Assembly: GCA_039090855.1 (NCBI GenBank)
Contig: CM077011.1
Coordinates: 136,836,749-136,900,748, forward strand
Direction: 5' to 3'
Source of the DNA: Macrothele yani
Taxonomy: Eukaryota; Arthropoda; Arachnida; Araneae; Macrothelidae
Length of the DNA stretch: 64,000 nt
Part shown: positions 20,470-29,180 of the stretch, piece by piece
Layout of the letters: each line of letters begins with the position of its first letter
How positions within the stretch are numbered: position 1 is the first letter of the stretch
Position numbers and translations under genes: made by a program
Notes under the pieces: model-generated
Database searches by the model: none
Told to the model about the DNA's origin: nothing
The model's input: only the letters and a program-made list of their open reading frames with translations

Positions 20470-22330
20470 GATGTACAATTTCACCGGTAGAGGGCGTAAA
20501 TTCAGATGTTGAACTCAAAAATAAGTTTTATTCCACATATTTGCTTCTAAACATCCGATTGAATTTTTTTTTTTTTTTATCTTTCGATTCCATTTATGTC
20601 GAACAGTGTTTTAGATAGTTTCTTTTTCAAATTACACATAGATTTACCGCTAGGGGCGTGAAAGTAAATTACCTTTTCCTCTGTAACTCTTCTTCTGAAA
20701 CTCCAATTTGAAATTTTTTTTCTTCAGCGGATACATCTCCTGATGGAAAATATTTTGCATATAATTTCAAATTTTTGGTAAAGAATACTTTGGCCACCAG
20801 GGGCGCAAGTGATAAAATCGGAGCTTCTAAAATATCGATTGAAAAAATTCTTTCGTGGACTGATGCCACTCACATCGATGAACCTTTTTGGAATATTTTC
20901 TTCTTAAAATATTACACAGTTTCTCCGCCAGGGGCGTAGATGTACATCTTATTTTTGTCAATATCTCTACTTCTAGGAGTCCGATTTGAAAAATTCCTTC
21001 TTTGTTGGATAGTGTTTTCCGTGTGACATGTTTTTCATGTAATTTCAAAATTTTCAAGTAATTCATAGACTTCCCGTTAGGAGGTGTAGCGGTAAATTGC
21101 GTTCTTCCCTATATCTAAATCTCTGATTTGGAAAATTCTTTCTGCACCGGATACAGCTCCCGATGGGAAATCGTTTGCACATAATTTCTAATTTTTGTAA
21201 AAAAAAATAGTTTGGCCACCAGGAGGCGTAAATCTTAATTTTCTCTTCTGTTGTATTTGCAGCAACATATGATGATCTAAATTCTCGATTGAAAAAAAGT
21301 CTTTTGTTGACTGATACTACTCATGTCAACAAACCTTTTAGAAACATTTTCTTCTTAAAATAGTGCATGGTTTCTACGCCAGGGGGCGTAGATGTATTTC
21401 TTATTTTTGTCAATATTTCTACTTCTAGGAGTCCGATTTGAAAAATTCCCTCTTTGTTGGATATTGTTTCTAGTGTGACATGTGGTTCATATAATTTCAA
21501 AAGTTTCAAGTAATTCATAGACTTTCCGCTAAGGGGCGTAAATGTAAATTGCGTTTTCCAATATATCTCTGCTTCTAAATCTCCGATTTTAAAAATTCTT
21601 TCTGCACCGCATACAGCTCCTGATGGAAAATTGTTTACACATTTTCTAAATTTTTGTAAAAAATGGTTTGGCCACCAGGTGGTGTAAGTCTTAATTTCCG
21701 CTTCTGATGTATTTGCAGCAAAATATGAGCTTCTAAAATCTCGATTGAAAAAAGAGTTGTTTGTTGACCGATACTACTCCTCATGTCGACAAACCTCTTA
21801 GGAAAATTTTCTTCTTGAAAAAATGCATGGTTTCTATGCCAGGGCGTAAATGTATATCTTATTTTTGTCAATATCTCTACTTCTAAGAGTACAATTTGAA
21901 AAATCCGTTCTTTGTTGGATAGTGTTTCCGATGCGAAATGTTTTTCCTATAAATTCAAAATTTTCAAGTAAATCATAGACTTTCTGCTAGGGGCACAAAG
22001 GTAAATTGTGTTTTCTGCGTTATTTCTGCTCCTAAAGATCTGATTTGAAATAATTCTTCCTGTATCGCATACAAGACCTGATGGAAAATATTTTTCACAT
22101 AATTTCTAATGTTTGGCAAAGAATGGTTTAGCCACCAGGGGTCATAAGTGTTAATTTCTGCTTCTGAAGTATTTGTTGCAAAATCTGGGCTCCTGAAAAC
22201 TCGACTAATTTTTTTCTTCTTCGACCGATATTGCTTATATGGATACACCTTTTGAGAATACTTTCTTCCTAAAATAATGCATGGTTTTCCCACCAGGGGA
22301 CGTAAAGTCACATCTTATTTTTGTCGATAT
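20470..22330 (+). repeat. Higher-order tandem repeat: three ~150-bp modules in a ~450-bp unit
   Basis: A marker string 'cca/gctaggggcgtaaat' recurs about every 150 bp: near 20481, 20648, 20794, 20926, 21073, 21214, 21376, 21525, 21671, 21836, 21984, 22130 and 22290. Each is followed by 'atctctnctt cta' and 'cgatttgaaaaattctt'. Every third module is most alike (for example 21073, 21525, 21984, all with a 'gtaaattgcgttt' variant), so the array is about four copies of a three-module unit. Repeated minus-strand peptides such as MNYLKxLKL come from this repetition and are not genes. Confidence 0.88.
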
Positions 22331-22617
22331 CTCTGTTTCTAAGAGTTCGTAAGCTCACGATTCCGTTTACAGCAATATCTGAGGGATTAAAAACCCGATT
22401 GAAAATCTTCTTTCTTTCGTCAAATCTATTGGTTTCCATGCCAGTTCCATTGATTTTGAATAGCTTTGATAAATTTAATTTGCGTCAAAACGGATTCAAA
22501 AGACTTGCTTATTACACCCGAAAATTTGGTGTCATCTTTCTTGTTCTAGATTGTATATATAATGTTTGTCTTCTTTAAAGTATGAGTCCTTTAAAAATTG
22601 CATGGATATATATATAT

Positions 22618-23858
22618 ATATCTTCACTAAAGTTCTTTCACACCGCTTGAAGGTAACACTGGACATGGCTCAACCGAGAGAACAAGCTGGATTCAGGAGT
22701 GGCTACAGCACAATAGATCATATCCATGTGCTGAGAGAACTAATTGAAAGAGCGAGGGAATATGAACTTCCATTGTGCATGGCTTTTATTGATTATGAAA
22801 AAGCCTTTGATTCGGTGAAACCATCAGCAGTTACAATGGCTCTGAAAACCTGCGGTATTGAAGATGCATACATTAATATTATTAATAACATCTATGAAAA
22901 TGCAAGTGCAAAGATTAGGCTGTTTGAAAATACAACACACGTAAAAATTGGAAAGGGAGTGAGACAAGGTGACACCATATCTCCGAAGCTCTTTAATGCC
23001 ACATTGGAGGGTGTTTTTCAGTCACTGAGCTGGGAAAACAAGGGGATAAAGATTAATGGAGATTATCTAACCCACCTTCGTTTTGCTGATGACGTAGTCA
23101 TTTTTGCAACTACCCCATCAGAGCTGCAGAGTATGATCCAGGAACTTGCTGACAAGAGTAAAGAAGTGGGATTAAAAATGAACTTTCAGAAGACAAAAGT
23201 GATGTTCAATGCTTTTACAAGAAATGAAGATTTATCGATTGATGGAGAAAAGCTGGAGATAACAGACACGTACGTTTATCTTGGACAGCAGATATCAAGT
23301 GAGGGTCACATTGATGAAGAAATTAATCGGCGTACAAAACTTGCCTGGAGAGCTTTTGGAAGAAACAGCATAATTTTCAAGAGCAATATGCCATTATGTC
23401 TTAAAAGAAAAGTGTTTGATCAATGCATCCTTCCAGTGCTTACGTATGGTGCAGAGACGTGGACCTTAACTAAAAGAGACATACAAAGGCTGCAGACAAC
23501 TCAAAGAAGCATGGAGAGGTGCATGCTTGGTGTAACCAGGAGAGATAAGAAGAGGAACTCGTGGATCCGAAAAATGACAAGAGTGGAAGACATCATGATC
23601 AGAGTTAAATCCCTGAAATGGCAATGGGCTGGACATACTGCCAGAAGGACAGATCATCGATGGACAGCCGAAATTTTAGATTGGATTCCAAGGGACAGGA
23701 AAAGACCCAGAAGAAGACCACATGGGAGATGGGTGGATGAAATTCGAAAGTATGCAGGGGTGACATGGAGGAGACTGGCACAAGACAGACCGTTGTGGAG
23801 GAAACTTGGGGAGACCTTCGTCTAGCAGTGGATTGATAATGGTTGACAATGATGATGA

Positions 23859-23860
<2 letters not shown>
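22618..23860 (+). pseudogene. RTE-type LINE, 5'-truncated, long open RT frame
   Basis: An open frame to the stop at 23823-23825 covers most of the reverse transcriptase and C-terminal region. Seen in order: REQAGFRSGYSTIDHI, AFIDYEKAFDSV, GVRQGDTISPKLF, LRFADDVVIF (the catalytic ADD box, about 23080-23110), YLGQQI, VLTYGAETW, WAGHTARR and RRPHGRWVDEI. The copy lacks the endonuclease half because the insertion is 5'-truncated. It ends with a GATGAT-type tail merging into an (AT)n run at 23861-23895. It is the youngest-looking RTE copy here, having no stop in about 400 codons. It lies in the STX5 intron, sense to the gene. Confidence 0.9.
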
Positions 23861-23895
<35 letters not shown>

Positions 23896-23898
<3 letters not shown>

Positions 23899-24270
23899 AG
23901 CATCCTTTTGAGAAAATCTCATTAACTTTTCTATTTTGCTGCTGGCATTTGTCATTCATACAAAATTTAGATTAAAGGGTAAAAAAGAACAGATTCATTT
24001 TTTAAGTCAAATAACTTTATTTAGAATCAAGGTTCCTTTATAAGTAAAAAATTACAGCAGAGATTTCTCATTGCTAACATAGATTTTGTACAAAAAGGAA
24101 AGGAGGAGAAGGTTTTATGACTTGAAATTCACCTGCTAGTGGCAAATGTGTTTTCCTGTGCCTAATGTATGTATTGGAATGCTTTATTTCATTCAATGAA
24201 AAGTGTAACAGATAAGTGAAACTGGGATTGCTCAGATTTTACATATGTATATTTATATATTATCTTGTAG
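23896..24270 (+). other. Intron end before the SNARE-motif exon
   Basis: AT-rich, no repeats recognised. The polypyrimidine signal before the 24270 acceptor is weak (TATATATTATCTTGTAG). Confidence 0.5.
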
Positions 24271-24392
24271 GACTCCTATATCCAGAATCGAGCTGACACC
24301 ATGCAGAACATTGAAGCTACCATTGTTGAGTTGGGAACAATATTTCAGCAACTTGCTCACATGGTTAAAGAGCAGGAGGAAATGGTTCAAAG
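24271..24392 (+). CDS. STX5: Syntaxin-5, SNARE-motif exon
   Basis: The acceptor is TTGTAG and the exon ends ...CAAAG before GTAAGT, leaving an AG that is completed to an Arg codon by the next exon (phase 2). The 40 complete codons start DSYIQNRAD and run through the Qa-SNARE heptads. The ionic zero-layer glutamine is in the segment TIFQQLAHMV. This helix pairs with the partner SNAREs to drive fusion at the Golgi and ER-Golgi intermediate compartment. The exon is short and isolated: about 15 kb of repeats precede it and 11.5 kb follow, so a gene finder could easily miss it. No stop or frameshift is seen. Confidence 0.96.
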
Positions 24393-25037
24393 GTAAGTAG
24401 GTTTTTTGGTATGGATACTAGGTAGTTATTTTCTTGCTTGTCCATGTGTGACATATTAATGATAGGACTTAGTGTTAATCATAAAAGTCTGTATGGACTT
24501 TGCTCTTCAGCTTAGATCATGTTCGTGAAGAAAAGGTTACCTGTCTATTTGGTAAAAACATGGTGGAAATTTTTTTATATTTCCATTTGGAAGATAAATC
24601 ATTTTATCGGCATTTGAAAACAACCTTGGCAAAACATGAAATGTGTGATGTAATTTTGAGATTAAATAAATTTTCTGAAAATAAACTTTCAAGATGTTCT
24701 CAATACTCCATTATGATAAAATAAAACATATTTAGATATAAGTGTGGATTTTGTGGAATTTCGCATTCTACGATCACTTGTGAAAGAACCGTAGTAAAGA
24801 TTGCATAAACAACTGATGTGTCTGTAGTTCCTGATATCCTCAATGTCGCCATTTTTATGTAGCAGGATCATTGTAGCATTTTACCAATCATCAGGAGAAT
24901 TGCAGGAACTTTGGTGTGGGTAAGTTTCATTATGTCTGGAATAGATACATCATCCCTTTCATATAGTTTTGTGTAGTACTCTTTCACTCTAGTCAAAATT
25001 TTGCCTCTGTTTCTTGTTACAGTACTGTCTTCTTTTC

Positions 25038-25455
25038 AAATAAAGGTAACTTGATCACGCTTGTTACGTTAACTGAAACTTTTACAAAAAGTTCGTAAGT
25101 TGGAAGCTTTCGACCTTATCTTAGGTCTTCATCACGCCAATGGAGGACTAAGATTGTTGCCAGATTCTACATTTGAATTTTTCTTATTTTTGTTGCCAAA
25201 ACTTAGAATTGATCTCCAGATCAACGGACTCCGTTGATCTGGAGATCAATTCTAAGTTTTGGCAACAAAAATAAGAAAAATTCAAATGTAGAATCTGGCA
25301 ACAATCTTAGTCCTCCATTGGCGTGATGAAGACCTAAGATAAGGTCGAAAGCTTCCAACTTACGAACTTTTTGTAAAAGTTTCAGTTAACGTAACAAGCG
25401 TGATCAAGTTACCTTTATTTGTTAATATTGTTACGTGTTTTGCCCATAATCGTCA
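25038..25455. mobile_element. Foldback insert B: perfect palindrome plus tail, 12-bp target duplication
   Basis: TGTCTTCTTTTC is duplicated at 25026-25037 and 25456-25467. Between the copies lies a palindrome centred on 25229 with arms of about 191 bp that I could match base for base and a one-base centre, followed by a 35-nt non-palindromic tail (25421-25455). Removing the insert and one duplication restores the RTE text seen without interruption at 43790-43822. Each arm holds a GUGAUGA / hairpin / GAAAGC module, a hammerhead core with C3 replaced by G. No protein is encoded. Confidence 0.88.
25310..25372 (+). ncRNA. Hammerhead-like motif in the right arm of insert B
   Basis: GTGATGA at 25323-25329 is followed by a hairpin (GACCT..AGGTC) and GAAA at 25347-25350, then GCUU and CCAAC. 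UUGG upstream can pair with CCAA downstream as a short helix I with a bulge. The first core base is G where the hammerhead consensus needs C, so this copy is probably inactive. The mirror motif is on the minus strand at about 25100-25140. Confidence 0.35.
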
Positions 25456-26385
25456 TGTCTTCTTTTCTCAGTGCCATCTGTTTTCTTCCATTACTGAGAT
25501 TACCTTTTGCTTTCTTCAGGCTTTGATTGTTTTCCTTGCTTTTTCTCACCAGCTCACAATTGAATTTCCTTATGTCTTCATTGGTACTTTTTCTGACCAT
25601 CTTGTATAGCTCTATATATTCCACTTTGGAAATGACATCTTTGTTTGTCCTCATCTTCCTTCTCTTTTCCATCAGCATTTTTGTTCTTTCTGATATTTTT
25701 TTCATATGCAGTTTGTTCTTAGTACCACAAATTTTTATTGCAGTTTCCAAAAGAACCTTGCTTAGTTTTCTATTAACTTCAGATATGTCTACCTCTTCTG
25801 ATGCTAGACCTTCTAGACCAGAGGATTGTTTCCTCAGTTGTAGTTGAAGGTATTATGATGCCTTTTAAGGTTTGTCATGTCATTACATTTTGTTTGTTTT
25901 ATGAGCTTGCCATGTTCAGTTCAAGTTTACTGTTGAGGTACATCATGCATCCTCACCATCCCACAGTTAATTCCTGTGTTGAACCTGTTTAGCACATTGC
26001 AGTCTTCAGCAACAAATTTCTTGTTACACAAAATTCACTTGTCATCTTATTAAGATGCCTCCATGTCCATTTCTTATGTGGCCTTTTCTTGAAAAAGGAG
26101 TTCATGATGAAAAACTGTTCTGCTTCTGTAAACTCTTTAAGAGTGTTTCCATGCTGGTTTCTGTTGCGTGACCAAATTTTCCTACCAAAGTTTCATTCTG
26201 TTGCCGTGTTTTTGCATTGAAATCGCCCATAATCTTCAAGTGCTGCTTCCCTTTGTTGTTTAGAAGCTAAATTTGTGTATACAACTCTTCAATTTTTACC
26301 TCAAGATTACTAGGGGCGGGTGCATAAGCTCAAATGATTTGAATCTGCTTGTCTCTGGAACTTTTGGCTTCTTGAACATTATCCT

Positions 26386-26715
26386 TTATTCATTTACTTA
26401 ATCAAAACTTCAATTAGGGAAATTTCTACTAGGAAATTTTTTATTTTAATTGCAAATTTTCCGAGAAAACTCTTATCCTTCTTCAGGCTGTCTTTTGTTG
26501 TCTTAATCGTGGTTACGGTTAACCTTGACAGTTACAGTTGTTTTTCACCAAATATTGCCAGATGTTAGGCAGGGATAATCCTCTGCAGTCATTGATGATG
26601 GAATTCCGATTTTTCTCTATTTCTATTCCTTCTTTTATCTTTCTTTTTTGAAAATTGCTTTGGAAACTGATGTGTTGCGACCAGTTTCTCAAGCATGCCT
26701 ATCTAAACCTGTCTT
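26386..26715. other. Short gap between RTE and PLE remnants
   Basis: No gene seen. The last 75 bp resemble the sequence before the PLE 3' region on the opposite strand at 28461-28540. Confidence 0.4.
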
Positions 26716-26806
26716 ATTATACATAAATGTCAACAATTCTGTTGTTGCATTATTTACTGTTTCTCACGTTATTGTTGAAATGCTTTCGGGAAATGTTTAT
26801 AATATA
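26716..26806 (+). repeat. PLE 3'-region repeat, left copy
   Basis: About 90 bp from ATTATACATAAATGTCAACA to AATGTTTATAATATA, almost identical in reverse complement to 28370-28460. In the minus-strand PLE this sequence follows the endonuclease, so it is a PLE 3' untranslated part placed upstream of another PLE copy, a known partial-tandem arrangement in this class. Confidence 0.8.
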
Positions 26807-26814
26807 CCTTATCT

Positions 26815-27768
26815 TCTGGCAGCAATCTGAAAAAGACCTTGATGCATTCATACAAAAATACAATAGCTTTTATCCGTCAATACAAGTTACTATGGAAAAA
26901 AGAAATTAACAGACAACTACATTTTTTAGACATTTCTTTATTTAGAAACAACAATATGAGTGAATATGAAGTCTATAGAAAACTAACGTTTATTTCAGCA
27001 ATTATTCCGATTGATTCAAGCCATCCATGGGAATATATAAAAGATCAGCATTACAATTCTATGTTAGAAGAGCTTTAACCCACTCAAGTAATAAAAGTAA
27101 AGAAATTTTAGAAATTAACTGGATAACCGAAACAGCTATGAAGTTTAGATACAGAAAAAAGATTATTGAAGAAATACTTGAAAATACGAAAAAATCTGTT
27201 TATTACAACATTAAACCTAAAACTGAAATGAAATTTGCAAGTAAATTTCCCTACATTCCTCCACTAACGAATATTTTAAGGAAGGAATGCGCGAAAAAAA
27301 AATATACTGGCAGAGACAGTTATCGATAACGAAACCATATTGACAACTGGAAGCGAAAAAAGATCAATACTTGATAAAGCTGGAGTATACTGTATACCAA
27401 CAAAATACTCTACGGTAACGAAAGGAACTGAAGAAAAGAATAAAATATACATAGGAAGTACTAAAAGAAGATTTAGGACCAGATTGGGAGAGCATATATC
27501 CAACTGGAACAAAAAAGAGAACAAAACATCTTTAATTCAACATTGCATTGAAAATGAAGCTGTCCCAGATTGGCTGGAAGCAAAATTAATAACATCACAT
27601 AAAACAAAAGCTCAAATTTTAACATCGGAAGCAGTGATGATAGAAAAAACTAGAGAGACAAATTGTAATTATAATGACCCAATGGATCTTCCATATGCTT
27701 GGAGATACCTTATAGAAAAAGAAAAAGACCATAATAAAAATAAAAAATACAGAAAAGATAAATTATAA
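26815..27768 (+). pseudogene. Penelope-like element: RT C-terminal part plus GIY-YIG endonuclease
   Basis: The first part (DLDAFIQKYNSFYPSIQVTMEK, 26838-26905) aligns with the minus-strand PLE fragment at 2030-1960 (RFVDQYNSFYSTIQVTIEKE). It continues through a linker block KFPYIPPLTNILRKEC. After a frame change, the frame ending at 27768 holds the endonuclease: AGVYCIPTKYS as the GIY half, KIYIGSTKRRFRTRLGEH as the YIG half with its arginine and following acidic/basic residues, and a C-terminal SEAVMIEKTRETNCNYND. PLE endonucleases nick target DNA for primed reverse transcription. Frameshifts separate RT and endonuclease, so this copy is inactive, though its endonuclease frame is open. Confidence 0.87.
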
Positions 27769-27979
27769 GTCTGTCGACAAACAGAAGATGGTGACACCTG
27801 AGGAATTACAATCAGGAACAAATTCGGACGATCCAATTAGAAACACGCATGACGTGAGGTGTGCAGTCAAACCAAAATCCGAATGTGCTGTGGTTCTGCC
27901 GACTTGGAACTTTTGACTCTGCAAGTAGATTTGAGATAGGTGGCCAAGAAACAACATGAATGATGAATGATACATCATT

Positions 27980-28035
27980 TATACCCACTGAAGAAGACTA
28001 CGGAATGGTAGTTGAAACTAGTATGGGAATTTGGT
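27980..28035 (+). ncRNA. Hammerhead ribozyme (minimal helix III, PLE type)
   Basis: All conserved core pieces are present: CTGAAGA at 27988-27994 (CUGANGA), a hairpin of six pairs (GACTAC/GTAGTT) and GAAA at 28014-28017. Then CTAGTA gives helix III of two pairs (AC/GU) with a UA loop and a GUA cleavage triplet. ACCCA before the core pairs with TGGG after the cleavage site as helix I, with further pairs past one mismatch. This is the layout described for ribozymes in Penelope-like elements, and it lies just downstream of a PLE endonuclease. Self-cleavage is inferred, not shown. Confidence 0.7.
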
Positions 28036-28369
28036 GCTGCAGGAAACGAAGATCGAACTTTCGTCAATACAAGATATTTCTTACCAGATCGACTCCCCTT
28101 CAACATAAGGTTCGGAATATTTAGTTATTTTAATGATCTTAAATATCTTCTTTTAAATAACGACTCAAAAAGAGTGATACTCATTTACTGCTTTCACCTA
28201 ACCATTTGAAGATTTCATCACAATAGACTACAAAGGACTCTGCAATATCCCGGAATGCTTCATGACTTTTTAACAACTTATAAAGACTACAAAGGACTCT
28301 GCAATACCCAGGAATACTTCATGACCAAATGTGAGAAACATTTTGAAACTTTTATTATCTATTTATTTC
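28036..28369 (+). other. PLE 3' region, no gene
   Basis: A small direct duplication is present: 'gactacaaaggactctgcaata' followed by a 'ggaat.cttcatgac' block occurs at 28228 and 28289. Otherwise non-coding. Confidence 0.5.
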
Positions 28370-28460
28370 TATATTATAAATATTTCCTGAAAGCATTTCA
28401 ACAATAACGTGAGAAACAGTAAATAATGCAACAACAGAATTGTTGACATTTATGTATAAT
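28370..28460 (-). repeat. PLE 3'-region repeat, right (inverted) copy
   Basis: Reverse-complement partner of 26716-26806. On this strand it directly follows the endonuclease fragment at 28461-28985, which fixes its identity as PLE 3' sequence. Confidence 0.8.
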
Positions 28461-28985
28461 AAGAATTATAACCACGTAAAAAATTCAACACATTGAAATG
28501 TTTGATGAATTGATATAAACCTGTCTTGTTGGAGCAATTTTTTATAGCAGCTTTATGCTCTGCTATACAAGTTTCTAGTCTGCGACCTGTCTCACCTATG
28601 TAAGACAGTCACAACTGCATTTTACTTCATAGACAACTCCTTGTATTTTTAAAATATCTTCTTCTCTGTGAACTATTTTAGGGAAGCATTTTTTAACTTT
28701 GTTCTCTAAACTCTGAGATATCCTTATATTATACTTCTTACTAATTTGCTTCAAAGACTCGAATAAACCTTTGTGATAAGTAATTTTTCTAGTGAATTTT
28801 ACTTGTTGCTGTTGTGGGTTTTTCTTGCATATAAAGTTTAGAAGCTTCTCAATTTCTCCTTTAGGAGAGTTATTTTTTGCAAGGATGACTTTAAGTTCTT
28901 CTTTATGGGCTTTTTTCTTATCTGCTGTACATACTATTTTATTATTTTTTCTAAAAACTGACTTGCCACATTCTTCTTAATAGAA
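28461..28985 (-). pseudogene. Penelope-like GIY-YIG endonuclease fragment, antisense
   Basis: On the minus strand a frame reads ILKIQGVVYEVKCSCDCLT, then after a one-base deletion IGETGRRLETCIAEHKAAIKN, the standard GIY half with CxC cysteines and the YIG half with GRRL..R/C..EH. The upstream linker (KKAHKEELKVILAKNNSP, KKYNIRISQSLENKVKKCFP) agrees with PLE proteins. It is opposite in orientation to the PLE at 26815-27768 and of a different subtype: that copy reads YIGSTKRRF and this one reads IGETGRRL. Confidence 0.8.
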
Positions 28986-28995
28986 GAATGATAGC

Positions 28996-29180
28996 GTGAA
29001 ATAAATTAAGATAAGCATAAAAAATAGAATAGTTGATTTTAATTAGTTTAAGAGATACCATTGAGAGACTGATAATGAAAAATAATGTGAAATAAATTAA
29101 GATAAACATAAAAAATAGAAGTAATGGTTGATTTTAAATAGTTAAGAGATACAATTGAGAGACTGACTGTGAAAAACAAA
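28996..29180 (+). repeat. Tandem duplication, about 91-bp unit, two copies
   Basis: The block 'gtgaaataaattaagataa..ataaaaaatagaa' through 'gagagactga' occurs at 28996 and again at 29087 with minor changes. Confidence 0.85.

Larger units (their letters stand above)
24795..26385 (-). pseudogene. RTE-type LINE fragment, antisense and decayed
   Basis: Read on the minus strand, this matches the endonuclease-to-early-RT part of the RTE copy at 42255-45424. It begins near 26385 with the endonuclease block before 'AYAPAPSNLEV', passes the MGDFNAK-like segment near 26230, the basic linker (KMLMEKRRKMRTNKD, ELVRKSKENNQSLKKAKG) at 25500-25690, and ends near MILLHKNGDIEDIRNYR at 24871-24810. It is more diverged than the other RTE copies and has many frame breaks. 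Foldback insert B splits it at 25038-25455. Confidence 0.85.

Noticed and set aside
20669..22311. Series of minus-strand frames with MNYLK..LKL starts
   Set aside because: They repeat with the 450-bp tandem unit and have no independent coding evidence.
25038..25455. Assembly foldback artefact as the sole explanation for the palindrome
   Set aside because: A 12-bp duplication flanks the whole unit and the RTE paralogue confirms precise insertion. Still worth a read-level check.
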